This document shows positions 1 through 8,571 of a DNA stretch of 64,000 bases, in pieces. This stretch comes from an uncultured Pelagibacteraceae bacterium (GTDB lineage: Bacteria > Pseudomonadota > Alphaproteobacteria > Pelagibacterales > Pelagibacteraceae): positions 1 through 64,000 of the forward strand of contig CACGBZ010000002.1 of NCBI GenBank assembly GCA_902571425.1. The letters are read 5' to 3'. The notes below the pieces were generated by a model. That model was given only the letters and a program-made list of their open reading frames with translations. It made no database searches and was not told the origin of the DNA. Each line of letters opens with the position of its first letter. The stretch's first letter is position 1. The position numbers and the translations under genes were made by a program.

Positions 1-118
1 AGATAAGGTTTACAACTACAATGATGATAATAGCCGCTATCACTCCGTACTTAGCTTTAGGGAAAGCTACGCCTCTCATTTTGGTTGGTCTTAGTTCTTC
101 GTTATCTTTATCAGTCAT
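1..118 (-). CDS. Partial small membrane protein, N-terminus only
   Basis: The reverse strand opens with an ATG at 118 and reads 39 codons to the window edge without a stop (MTDKDNEELRPTKMRG...). A polar, charged N-terminus of about 23 residues is followed by an isoleucine/valine-rich stretch that looks like a membrane segment. It lies downstream of the amt pair, beyond a terminator, so it is probably its own transcription unit. The rest of the gene lies outside the window and the family is not recognised. Confidence 0.5.
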   Translation of the reverse strand, partial: MTDKDNEELRPTKMRGVAFPKAKYGVIAAIIIIVVVNLI

Positions 119-127
119 ATTTTTTGT

Positions 128-159
128 AAAAAAAAGGGCGCCACATCAAAGTAGCGCCC
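128..159 (-). terminator. Rho-independent terminator after the amt pair
   Basis: A GC stem GGGCGC / GCGCCC (136-141 with 154-159) encloses a 12-base loop and, on the minus strand, is followed at once by eight T (135-128). It sits 16 bases past the stop of the small gene at 176-406, so it ends the amt transcript. Confidence 0.85.
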
Positions 160-175
160 AAATTTTTATTTTATA

Positions 176-406
176 TTACCAGTCGGTAATGTTGCTTTTA
201 TGATCATTGGCGCTATGTCTTTTTCTAGCCAATCTATCAAGTTCTTCACTTTCAGATTTAGCTGTTAAAACATGCCAACCAACCCATAAAATAATACCAA
301 CAATAACTAGTATTCCTTCTACGGATCCAGCACCAGGATAAACAGCACCTACAACTTCTTCAGCAGGTTTGTTTAGGTGATCGATCCAATTTGTAACTGT
401 TGCCAT
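176..406 (-). CDS. Small single-pass membrane protein linked to amt
   Basis: This 76-residue protein begins MATVTNWIDHLNKPAEEVV, has a hydrophobic segment at about residues 31-47 (ILVIVGIILWVGWHVL) and a charged tail rich in Lys, Arg and Glu. It starts 12 bases after the amt stop and is followed by a strong terminator, so the two genes are almost certainly one transcript. The close linkage suggests an accessory protein of the ammonium transporter, but that is inference and no family is recognised. It is not a PII protein, which would be about 112 residues and soluble. Confidence 0.75.
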   Translation of the reverse strand: MATVTNWIDHLNKPAEEVVGAVYPGAGSVEGILVIVGIILWVGWHVLTAKSESEELDRLARKRHSANDHKSNITDW

Positions 407-418
407 ATTGTATCTCCT

Positions 419-1819
419 TTACCTGGTTGCAGATGAAACTGCTTTTTCGTCTTCCTTAGCAGACTCCATCATTTCATAGTCTAATCCAGCTATTTCTACT
501 TCACGAGGGATTCTTAATCTACCCATACCGTTTAGTACTTTAGCTATGATATAGCCTGGTATTAGTCCAAGAACTACGAACATAATAATTGCTCCTAGAA
601 ATTGTCCTAATGGGTTAATAGTAGCATAAGTAGTTCCATCCCACATAGCTCCAACACTGTAACCAGATGATGGGTAACCATTTAAAACAAAACCACAAAT
701 TACCAGACCAACAAATCCAGCATAACCATGTACTGCTACTGCTCCAACTGCATCATCAATTTTGAACTTACGTTCAACCCAGTAATGTAGTTTGTATGCA
801 ATCACAACACCGATCATACCAATGATCATTGCTTGAATTGGGTGATATAAATCATTTCCAGCTGAAGCACAGATAACACCTGCTAGTCCACTTGAGTAAG
901 TCCAGAAAGGATCACCTTTAGCAATCCAATAACCAGCTAATAATCCTCCTGATAACGACATCAAGAAGTTAAAAGTAATACCACTAAGTGTAGTAGGGGT
1001 TACATATATGTTTGTAGCTGTCCAATAACTTATACCTTCCATCCCATATTCTGGTCCAAGGTCAAAGATCGGTATGTTACAAGCTGCATAAAATCCCCAG
1101 AAACCAGTATAAATTAAAAATAATCCAACTGTAACTAGCCAAGGATTTCTTGGTCCAATGTTTCTTGGTTCACCACTTGATGAAAATTTACCAATTCTTG
1201 GTCCTAAAACCATAAGAACACCTAAAGCAAATCCACCCGCAATCGCGTGAATTACTCCTGATGCATAAGCATCATGGTATCCTAAAATTTTAAGCATCCA
1301 TCCATCAAAGTGCCATCCCCAAGCAGCATCAATTGTCCAAAATACAGAACCTATTGCTATGGCTAATATACCAAATGCAAAAGTTGTAATTCTTTCAATG
1401 ATTGCTCCTGAAACAATAGACGCAGCAGTCCATGAGAACAATAGGAATGCAGCCCAGAAAACACCAGAAATGTGATCTCCTAGATTGACAGCCATTAACT
1501 CACTTGTCGCCGTGTACCATGTAGCACTAAAAGCAGATTCATCTGTTACTAGCGCGGTACTTTCATTCATTATTGAAGGCGCAATTCCCGGTCCTGTTGG
1601 GAATGCCCAGTAAATCCACCAACCAAAGAAAAACCAAGTTACTGTTACCAAAGGTATCAGCATCGTGTTTTTCATAAGAGTATGTTGATGGTGTTTGTAT
1701 CGAGAAGCTCCAACTTCATACATACAGAAACCGACATGAATTAAAAACATCAGCACCACTGTTACCCAGTAGTAAAATTCTGTAAATATGGTTGTAAGAG
1801 CACCTAACTGATCAGTCAT
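419..1819 (-). CDS. amt: Ammonium transporter, Amt/MEP/Rh family
   Basis: This is a 466-residue polytopic membrane protein of normal family length. It carries Amt signatures such as AWGWHFDGWML, the pore histidine context VIHAIAGGFALG, and the second histidine context AVAVHGYAGFVG. It would move ammonium or ammonia across the inner membrane. The N-terminal segment (MFLIHVGFCMYEVG) matches the Amt first helix. It is followed by a small membrane gene in the same transcript and lies next to the N-methylglutamate synthase operon, which consumes and releases ammonium. The intergenic region upstream (1820-1943) contains a terminator for the preceding operon and presumably the amt promoter. Confidence 0.95.
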   Translation of the reverse strand: MTDQLGALTTIFTEFYYWVTVVLMFLIHVGFCMYEVGASRYKHHQHTLMKNTMLIPLVTVTWFFFGWWIYWAFPTGPGIAPSIMNESTALVTDESAFSATWYTATSELMAVNLGDHISGVFWAAFLLFSWTAASIVSGAIIERITTFAFGILAIAIGSVFWTIDAAWGWHFDGWMLKILGYHDAYASGVIHAIAGGFALGVLMVLGPRIGKFSSSGEPRNIGPRNPWLVTVGLFLIYTGFWGFYAACNIPIFDLGPEYGMEGISYWTATNIYVTPTTLSGITFNFLMSLSGGLLAGYWIAKGDPFWTYSSGLAGVICASAGNDLYHPIQAMIIGMIGVVIAYKLHYWVERKFKIDDAVGAVAVHGYAGFVGLVICGFVLNGYPSSGYSVGAMWDGTTYATINPLGQFLGAIIMFVVLGLIPGYIIAKVLNGMGRLRIPREVEIAGLDYEMMESAKEDEKAVSSATR

Positions 1820-1888
1820 ATTCTCTCTCCATATTAGTTTTTTAAAACCCTATTAAATTTTATGATTCGATACAAATACAAAATGCTT

Positions 1889-1916
1889 AAAAACCTAGTG
1901 CTAACACTAGGTTTTT
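1889..1916 (-). terminator. Terminator hairpin between mgs operon and amt
   Basis: A perfect 12-bp inverted repeat, AAAAACCTAGTG / CACTAGGTTTTT (1889-1900 with 1905-1916), has a 4-base loop. On the minus strand the stem ends in five T. It lies 28 bases past the stop of the 138-residue gene and 70 bases before the amt start. The symmetry would allow it to act in both directions, but all neighbours are on the minus strand. Confidence 0.75.
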
Positions 1917-1943
1917 AAAAATTATCAACTATTAATTGAAAAC

Positions 1944-2360
1944 TTAAAATTTTAAATAAGCTTTTTTCAAATCAACAAGAGGATGCTTTGGTGACATTTG
2001 GAACTTAACCAAAAGTTCTCTTGCAATCATATCTCTATCTTGTTGGTTATTTGGAAGTTTAATTGATTTTGGAATAGTAACCCAACCATTTGCGTTTCTA
2101 CAAAATACTGCAGGTCTATCCTCTTCATATCCCATATGAACATCTTCTAGCCAGTTTAAGTCATCCCATCCCATCGCCTCTATATATTTTTTTAGAAATG
2201 GTGTGAGTTTGCTGTAATCAGGTAAAAGATTTACATCGTATCGGTAACCAATTGATTGACCGATCATTTTTTCTCTAGCAGTTTCTACTTTTTTACCTAA
2301 CTGACCTTTGATCTCTTTTACTTTTGCTTTAACTATTTTTTTACCCTTTTTCTTTGCCAT
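1944..2360 (-). CDS. Unknown protein at the end of the mgs operon
   Basis: This is a 138-residue soluble protein with a Lys-rich basic N-terminus (MAKKKGKKIVKAKVKEIKGQ) followed by a mixed, folded-looking body (YDVNLLPDYSKLTPFLKKYI, then AVFCRNANGWVTIPKS). It starts 11 bases after mgsC and is the last gene before the terminator. The family is not recognised. The Lys-rich N-terminus resembles that of its neighbour MgsC (MPKKKSKKVKKNGKG), which may point to a shared partner or simply to lysine-rich SAR11 composition. A role as an accessory to N-methylglutamate synthase is inferred from position only. Confidence 0.8.
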   Translation of the reverse strand: MAKKKGKKIVKAKVKEIKGQLGKKVETAREKMIGQSIGYRYDVNLLPDYSKLTPFLKKYIEAMGWDDLNWLEDVHMGYEEDRPAVFCRNANGWVTIPKSIKLPNNQQDRDMIARELLVKFQMSPKHPLVDLKKAYLKF

Positions 2361-2371
2361 AGTTATTACCC

Positions 2372-3784
2372 TTATATTTTGTGATAGTTATCAACTCCAA
2401 CAGTATAGTTAGTTCCAGCAAGTGGAACTTTTGCTAAAGCTGAAGCTTCAGATGTTAAAGCAGCTAAATCTTCAGGCTCAAGAGAGTGTATGTTTGTTTT
2501 ACCACATGCTCTTGCTAGCAACTGAGCTTCTAAAGTCATTGAGTGAAGATAATTATAAACTCTTAATGCAGCATCATCAGGGTTTAATCTTGCTCTCAGT
2601 TTTGGATCTTGAGTAGCAACACCTACTGGACATCTTCCAGTATGGCAGTGATAACACTCACCAGCTTTTACTCCCATTTCTTTTTCAAAGTTTGCTTCTG
2701 GAATATCTTTATTACAATTTAGTGCAATCATAGATCCAGTACCAATTGCTATCGCATCAGCTCCAAGAGCTAAAGCCTTAGCCATGTCAGCACCGTCTCT
2801 TACACCACCAGCGTAAATTAAAGTTACTTTTCCAGTTTTACCAACATCATCAATTGCTCTTCTAGCTTCTCGAATTGCAGCAATACCAGGAATACCAGTG
2901 TTTGCAGCAGCAATATGCGGGCCAGCTCCAGTAGAACCTTCCATTCCATCTAGATAAATAGAGTCAGGATCACATTTTGCAGCCATACGCACATCATCAT
3001 AAACTTTAGATGCACCTAACTTTAATTGAATTGGCACTTTATTTTTAGTCAATTGTCTTAACTCTTCTACTTTTAAAGCTAAATCATCTGGTCCTAGCCA
3101 GTCGGGGTGTCTTGCTGGAGATCTTTGGTCAATACCAGATGGTAATGATCTCATCTCAGCTACTTGATCAGTAACTTTTTGACCCATTAAGTGTCCGCCC
3201 ATTCCAACTTTTTGACCTTGTCCAATAAACACTTCAATACCATCCGCTAATTGTGCATGATGAGGATTAAAACCATATCTTGATTGAATACATTGGTAGT
3301 ACCATTTTTCAGAATATCTTCTTTCATCAGGTATCATTCCACCTTCACCAGAACATGTAGCACTACCTGCCATAGTCGCTCCTCTTGCTAAAGCAGTTTT
3401 TGCTTCATAAGAAAGTGCACCAAAACTCATTCCTGTAATATAAACTGGAATATCTAATTCAATTGGATTTTCACATCTTGGTCCAATAACAGTTTTCGTT
3501 TCACATTTTTCTCTGTAACCTTCGATTACAAATCTAGTTAGTGTTCCAGGTAAGAAAACTAAATCATCAAAAGTAGGAATTTTTTTCATCAATGCCATTC
3601 CTCGCATTCTGTATCTTCCTAATTGAGATTTAATATGAATATCGTCTATTACTTCAGGTGTGAAGATTGCGTTATGACCTAATAAACTTTTATTTCTTTT
3701 ACCTTCTTCATGTACGTGAACATCAGCTTTTCCACCAACACCTTTTCCATTTTTTTTAACTTTTTTAGATTTTTTCTTAGGCAT
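2372..3784 (-). CDS. mgsC: N-methylglutamate synthase subunit C (glutamate synthase-like FMN domain)
   Basis: This 470-residue protein matches the FMN-binding TIM-barrel domain of glutamate synthase: PVYITGMSFGALSYEAK, PIQLKLGASK, YAGGVRDGADMAKALALGADAIAIG, and a Cys cluster GECYHCHTGRCPVG for an iron-sulfur centre. In the N-methylglutamate pathway MgsABC transfers methylamine from gamma-glutamylmethylamide or glutamine to 2-oxoglutarate. The start ATG overlaps the mgsB stop by one base. The basic N-terminal extension (about 20 residues) is unusual. The split into three small subunits plus adjacent gmaS favours MgsC over the large GltB, although such stand-alone glutamate-synthase-like genes are also annotated glxD. 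Confidence 0.85.
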   Translation of the reverse strand: MPKKKSKKVKKNGKGVGGKADVHVHEEGKRNKSLLGHNAIFTPEVIDDIHIKSQLGRYRMRGMALMKKIPTFDDLVFLPGTLTRFVIEGYREKCETKTVIGPRCENPIELDIPVYITGMSFGALSYEAKTALARGATMAGSATCSGEGGMIPDERRYSEKWYYQCIQSRYGFNPHHAQLADGIEVFIGQGQKVGMGGHLMGQKVTDQVAEMRSLPSGIDQRSPARHPDWLGPDDLALKVEELRQLTKNKVPIQLKLGASKVYDDVRMAAKCDPDSIYLDGMEGSTGAGPHIAAANTGIPGIAAIREARRAIDDVGKTGKVTLIYAGGVRDGADMAKALALGADAIAIGTGSMIALNCNKDIPEANFEKEMGVKAGECYHCHTGRCPVGVATQDPKLRARLNPDDAALRVYNYLHSMTLEAQLLARACGKTNIHSLEPEDLAALTSEASALAKVPLAGTNYTVGVDNYHKI

Positions 3785-4638
3785 TATATTGCTCCCTTCT
3801 TCTCTGTAGGTTCCAAATTATCATAATTCCAAAGTTTTTTACCTGCTACAATTTTTTTCATTTTACTTACATCAAAATTTTCACCGATTTCAGCAACCTT
3901 TAATTTTCTTTTAAGCCAATCTTGATCACTTGATGTTAATTCTGAGTCTACAGCATCACTACCATATGAACCAATTTCTCCACCTACGAAAATTGTCCCA
4001 TCATACATAGAGTCACCCAGGTTAATTCCAACATCTCCAAGGATAATTATTCTTCCTCTTTGCATCATAAAACCTGTGAATGCACCTGCATCTCCACCAA
4101 TAATGATAGTTCCGCCTTTCATGTCAATTCCGGTTCTTGCACCAACACTACCTTTACAAATTAAATCTCCACCTCTAATTGCCGCACCAAAACAAGATCC
4201 AGCATTCTTTTCGATTACTACTTTACCAGCCATTAAATTTTCTGCGCATGACCATCCTACTCTTCCATTAATTCTAACTATTGGACCATCACAAGAACCC
4301 ATTCCAAAGTATCCTAAACTTCCTTCAAATATTAAATTCAATTTATTTAAAATACCAACTCCAAGACTGTGTTTACCTTGAGGGTTTTTAATTACTATTG
4401 TTCCATAGCCCTGGCTCATTAAGTTATCAATTTCTTTATTAGCTTCTGGAGCTGTCATATCTTTAACATCAAGCTCAGTTCTTTTATTGAAATCTACATC
4501 GTAAGTACCAAAGTAATAAAAATTTTCAGCTTCATCAGGATTAAAGAATTTTTGCTGAGTTCTTCCTGTTAATACCTCGGTGTGCATACCCATTGATTGG
4601 GCTTTTGACTTTTTAGATACTGTTTTTAAATTTGCCAT
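3784..4638 (-). CDS. mgsB: N-methylglutamate synthase subunit B (GXGXG domain)
   Basis: This 284-residue protein contains the right-handed beta-helix of the glutamate synthase C-terminal domain, with repeated glycine motifs (GYFGMGSCDGPIVRING, GGDLICKGSVGARTGIDMKG, GGTIIIGGDAGAFTG). It is the structural and coupling subunit of the MgsABC complex. Its ATG lies 13 bases inside the end of mgsA and its stop overlaps the mgsC start, so all three are translationally coupled in the order A-B-C. It is also known as GlxC-like. Confidence 0.85.
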   Translation of the reverse strand: MANLKTVSKKSKAQSMGMHTEVLTGRTQQKFFNPDEAENFYYFGTYDVDFNKRTELDVKDMTAPEANKEIDNLMSQGYGTIVIKNPQGKHSLGVGILNKLNLIFEGSLGYFGMGSCDGPIVRINGRVGWSCAENLMAGKVVIEKNAGSCFGAAIRGGDLICKGSVGARTGIDMKGGTIIIGGDAGAFTGFMMQRGRIIILGDVGINLGDSMYDGTIFVGGEIGSYGSDAVDSELTSSDQDWLKRKLKVAEIGENFDVSKMKKIVAGKKLWNYDNLEPTEKKGAI

Positions 4639-5570
4639 ACTTTCACCTCCCCATCAAACGGATCATATGTGTCAATTTCTTGAGGTAAAACCGATCTTAT
4701 TGCTATTTCTTCTGATCCCATTGCAACTAAATCATCAGATTCATACAAAACTAAAGGTTTAGCAGCCATAGTATCTTTAGCCATACCTAATGAGTCTTTT
4801 GTAGCAACAAAGTAAGTAAAAACACCATCTAAACCTGTTAAAGATGCTTTCATTCCTTCTTCTAAAGTTGCTCCATCTCTCATTTTTTCAGCAATATAAA
4901 CAGCTATTAATTCTGAGTCACACTCAGACATAAATCTCATACCTTTATTTTCTAAAACTCTTCTATTGTTCCAGTAGTTTGTAAGTTGTCCGTTGTGAAC
5001 TACCGAAACATCACTAAAAGGATATCCCCAAAATGGGTGGGCTGATTTAATATCAACACCAGATTCTGTAGCCATTCTTGCGTGACCTATAGCATGCGTT
5101 CCTACAAGTTTATCTAACGAGTATCTATCACAAACTGCTTTGGCATTTCCTAGATCTTTAATAACTTCTAATGATTTACCCATTGAAAGGATTTCAACTC
5201 CAGGTATGGCTTCAATAGTTTGTGAAAAATTAAGAAGATCTTTAGCGTCATACTCTAATTCATATCTTAAAGAGTAGGGTAGTGTTCTTTCCTCTTTAAT
5301 TATTTTAGCACCTATTTCTGCTAAAGTTTGATCTACAATTTTTTTTCTTTCATCATAAACAGAAACATCTTCCATTACTGAAGAACTTCCTTCACCTACG
5401 TTTTCTCCAACTTTAAAACGCATAATGAAATTTTTACCATCAGTATCTCCATATAAAGCGTAACCTGTAGAGTCTTCTCCTCTATGTTTTAATGCTTGAA
5501 GCATACCTTGTAGTTCGCTTCCAACATTTGATGATTTTCCTCTATGAATTAAACCTGCTATTCCACACAT
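4626..5570 (-). CDS. mgsA: N-methylglutamate synthase subunit A (class II glutamine amidotransferase)
   Basis: The 314-residue protein begins MCGIAGLIHRG, so Cys2 is the Ntn nucleophile of class II amidotransferases. Other conserved parts are GHARMATES, HPFWGYPFSDVSVVHNGQLTNYW and the C-terminal CDSELIAVYIAE. In MgsABC this domain would release the amine from the gamma-glutamyl donor. It begins 32 bases after gmaS and overlaps mgsB. The combination gmaS-mgsA-mgsB-mgsC is the signature of the methylamine to N-methylglutamate route. Confidence 0.87.
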   Translation of the reverse strand: MCGIAGLIHRGKSSNVGSELQGMLQALKHRGEDSTGYALYGDTDGKNFIMRFKVGENVGEGSSSVMEDVSVYDERKKIVDQTLAEIGAKIIKEERTLPYSLRYELEYDAKDLLNFSQTIEAIPGVEILSMGKSLEVIKDLGNAKAVCDRYSLDKLVGTHAIGHARMATESGVDIKSAHPFWGYPFSDVSVVHNGQLTNYWNNRRVLENKGMRFMSECDSELIAVYIAEKMRDGATLEEGMKASLTGLDGVFTYFVATKDSLGMAKDTMAAKPLVLYESDDLVAMGSEEIAIRSVLPQEIDTYDPFDGEVKVWQI

Positions 5571-5602
5571 ATATTAATACCCTTTCTATCTATTTTTGTG
5601 AC

Positions 5603-7072
5603 CTACGGTAGACAATCTAGATAAGTATCCAGATCCCATTGTGTTGTTGCACCAAGAAATCTTTCCCACTCATCGTTTTTGTACCAATGGAAAACTTTAT
5701 ACATTTCATCTGGCATTGCAGATTTGATTACTTCATCCTCTGCCAGCCTATCCAAAGCTTCACCTAAACTTAATGGAAGTTTTTTAACATCTTTACCAGC
5801 TTTTTGAGCTTCATAAATATTTCTAGACTCTGGAGCGGCTGGTTTCATTTTTTTACTTATACCTTCATCGCAAGCTTTTAATAATGCAGCACCTAATAAG
5901 TAAGGATTATGCATCGAGTCTACTGATCTATACTCAAATCTTCCTGGAGCAGAAACCCTCAAACCACAAGTTCTATTTTGATATCCCCAGTCAGCATAAA
6001 CAGGAGCCCAAAATCCTTGATCCCACAATCTTCTGTAAGAATTTACAGTTGATGACCCAAGAGCCGTTAACGCTGGTAAGTGTTTCATAATACCTGCAAT
6101 AGATTGTAAGCCAATTTTTCCTGGCATTTGCATATCTTTTGTATCAGGCATAAAAGTATTTGTTCCACCCTCAACATAACTAAACACTCCATCAACACCT
6201 GGTAAAGATTTATGACCAAGTTTATTTACTTTAACCGTTCCACCTTTCCATAAAGACATGTTTGTATGACAACCACTTGCAGAAACACCCATAAAAGGTT
6301 TTGTCATAAAGCAAGCAATCAAATTATGTTCTCTTGCAACTTGAGCACAAATTTGTCTGTAAGTAGATAATCTATCCGCATTTCTTAAAACGTTATCATA
6401 AGTCCAGTTTAATTCTAATTGACCTGGCGCATCTTCATGGTCACCTTGAATCATATCAAGACCCATAGCATTTGCATATTCTATTACTTGCATAAATACT
6501 GGTCTTAATGACTCAAATTGATCTATGTGGTAGCAGAAAGGTTTTGAGAAACCTTTACCTGAAGGTGTTCCATCTTCATTTTTAGTTAACCACATCATTT
6601 CAGGCTCTGTACCAACTCTTAATTCTAACCCATGTTTCTTCTTAAATTCATCCATGAAAATTCTTAGATTTCCTCTGCAGTCTGAAGTTAAATGACCGCC
6701 TGGATTTTCTCTTTCTTCTCTATTTCTGAAACATGTACAAAATACTCTTGCAACTCTTTTGTCCCAAGGTAATTGGACAAACGTTTCTGGATCAGGAATT
6801 CCCACAAGCTCCATAGCCTCTGGTCCGTATCCGATGTAATTATTATGACGATCTAAGAATAAGTTTGCAGTAGAACCATAAACTAATTGAAAACCTTTTT
6901 CTGCAGTTCTTTCCCAGTGATCTGCAGGTATACCTTTTCCTACAACTCTCCCAGTAACTGATATAAATTGAAAATAAATATAAGTTATTCCTAACTCTTT
7001 AATTTTAGCTCTCACATCTTTTACTAATTTCGCACGTCCCGGTTGGTTAACGTGTTTTTCTAAATCTGTCAT
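5603..7072 (-). CDS. gmaS: Gamma-glutamylmethylamide synthetase (GlnA-like)
   Basis: This 489-residue glutamine synthetase homologue would use ATP to join methylamine and glutamate. Catalytic-domain motifs are visible: RVGTEPEMMW, GDHEDAPGQLELN, FMTKPFMGVSASGCHTNMSLW, SYRRLWDQGFWAPVYADWG and the arginine region APGRFEYRSVDS. A GTG two codons earlier (7078) would extend the ORF, but the ATG at 7072 sits about 6 bases from a GAGGGG ribosome site and is preferred. The downstream mgsABC genes make gmaS much more likely than an ammonium-assimilating GlnA. It is the marker gene for methylamine use in marine bacteria. Confidence 0.88.
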   Translation of the reverse strand: MTDLEKHVNQPGRAKLVKDVRAKIKELGITYIYFQFISVTGRVVGKGIPADHWERTAEKGFQLVYGSTANLFLDRHNNYIGYGPEAMELVGIPDPETFVQLPWDKRVARVFCTCFRNREERENPGGHLTSDCRGNLRIFMDEFKKKHGLELRVGTEPEMMWLTKNEDGTPSGKGFSKPFCYHIDQFESLRPVFMQVIEYANAMGLDMIQGDHEDAPGQLELNWTYDNVLRNADRLSTYRQICAQVAREHNLIACFMTKPFMGVSASGCHTNMSLWKGGTVKVNKLGHKSLPGVDGVFSYVEGGTNTFMPDTKDMQMPGKIGLQSIAGIMKHLPALTALGSSTVNSYRRLWDQGFWAPVYADWGYQNRTCGLRVSAPGRFEYRSVDSMHNPYLLGAALLKACDEGISKKMKPAAPESRNIYEAQKAGKDVKKLPLSLGEALDRLAEDEVIKSAMPDEMYKVFHWYKNDEWERFLGATTQWDLDTYLDCLP

Positions 7073-7141
7073 TTTCACCCCTCAATGAATTTAATTTATT
7101 CAAACGTAGCTGAAAAATTTATTTGTGTCTAGGCTTAGAGT

Positions 7142-8470
7142 CTAGCTCCAAGGAAACGGACTGTTCGAAGTAGGGTGAAGTTCTCCCTTCTCGTAACGGT
7201 TGAATCTAAATGGTTTTAATAAATCACTTTCAGTACCAAGAATTTCTTTTGCAACAAGTTCACCAACTCCAATCATTTTGTAACCATGATTTGCATCTGC
7301 AATCATGTAAACATTTTCAAAAAATCTATCAAAGATTGGAAACGAGTCTGGCGTCATACATCCAAGTCCACCTGAAGGACCTTTTCTGTATAAATCAGAT
7401 TTACCTTCAAATCTTTTTTGACAATGAGCCAATGCAGAACACCACATCTCACTAAATTCATCAGTAGTTTGATACTCAGGTGATTCAATTCCGTAAGGAT
7501 CAACATTAACTTTATCAAAATGCTTTTTAACGATGTATGGTGAAGTTCCACCTTGAACACCCAATCCATCAATATCAGGTTTATAATAAATTCCCCAAAT
7601 TTTATCTGTTAATAATTTTTTAGTTTTGTCTGAATATAACGGAGCAGTCGAGTCTACATGAACTACAGGTGGTTGTTTTCCATCATTTGTTTTTAAAAAA
7701 TCTGGTTCAACACCAATAACACCTTCTTGTAGCATCCAATATGTCCACATGTCAGTTTCATGCATTTTACCATCTTTGCCTTTAATGTTTGCTGTTTTAG
7801 GTAGTTCTAACATGTTCCAAAAATCTCTTGCCCAAGGACCTGCTCCAATGACAACTTGTTCACATTCAATTATGCCTTTATCAGTTTCTACTCCAGTGAC
7901 AGCCTGACTGTTACTTCCCTTTTTAAAACCTGTTACCTTCACACCTTTCATTACTTGAACACCATTTGATGTAGATTTACTCTCAAGTGCTTTAATTGAG
8001 TCTTTGTTAAATGCGTATCCACCTTTTTTTTCATGAAGCACAGAAGTTATTCCTTGTGCTTGCCAATCATCAAAAATACCCTTCATATAATTTGAACAAT
8101 CTTTTTCACCTTCGATGAATACTGACTCGTATCCGATAGCTTTTTGTTGTTCATAAATAGTTGCAACATCTTCATGCATCACCTCAGGAGATATTTGCAT
8201 ATAACCAACTGGATTGTATTTAAATGCTTTAGGATCACTCTCCCACACAGAAACTGAGTGAGCCATTAATTCTCTCATTGCTGGTTGGAAATAATTATTT
8301 CTTACAACTCCACAAGCAATTCCACTTGCGCCAGCAGCAGTATCTTTTTTTTCTAAGACAACGATGTCACCAGGATTTTTGTAAGTTTCAGAAAGTTTCC
8401 AAGCAGTACTTAGACCGTGAATTCCACCACCAATTATAACTACTTTAGCTTTCGAGGGTAATGTCGTCAT
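7142..8470 (-). CDS. DAO-family FAD-dependent oxidoreductase, sarcosine oxidase-like
   Basis: This 442-residue flavoprotein starts with a dinucleotide-binding fold (KVVIIGGGIHGLSTAWKLSE) and keeps the DAO pattern through to the C-terminal FAD contact (DANHGYKMIGVGELVAKEI). It resembles single-subunit or beta-subunit sarcosine/N-methyl-amino-acid oxidases. It stands between tdm and gmaS on the same strand, so its substrate is probably a methylated amine or N-methylglutamate. It could be an extra N-methylglutamate dehydrogenase, a dimethylamine-derived adduct oxidase or a glycine/sarcosine oxidase; the sequence alone does not decide. About 100 bases without a gene precede it. Confidence 0.75.
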   Translation of the reverse strand: MTTLPSKAKVVIIGGGIHGLSTAWKLSETYKNPGDIVVLEKKDTAAGASGIACGVVRNNYFQPAMRELMAHSVSVWESDPKAFKYNPVGYMQISPEVMHEDVATIYEQQKAIGYESVFIEGEKDCSNYMKGIFDDWQAQGITSVLHEKKGGYAFNKDSIKALESKSTSNGVQVMKGVKVTGFKKGSNSQAVTGVETDKGIIECEQVVIGAGPWARDFWNMLELPKTANIKGKDGKMHETDMWTYWMLQEGVIGVEPDFLKTNDGKQPPVVHVDSTAPLYSDKTKKLLTDKIWGIYYKPDIDGLGVQGGTSPYIVKKHFDKVNVDPYGIESPEYQTTDEFSEMWCSALAHCQKRFEGKSDLYRKGPSGGLGCMTPDSFPIFDRFFENVYMIADANHGYKMIGVGELVAKEILGTESDLLKPFRFNRYEKGELHPTSNSPFPWS

Positions 8471-8571
8471 ATGAAAACATTATTTTTTGCAAATAGTAAT
8501 TAATATAATTTTTTATAGAACTAAAAATTATATATATAATTTAGATATTTCAATTGTTGTGAAATTTAACG

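Noticed and set aside
4076-4381. Plus-strand frame of 101 codons inside mgsB
   Set aside because: It is the shadow of a well-supported gene on the other strand and has a proline-rich, non-protein-like composition.
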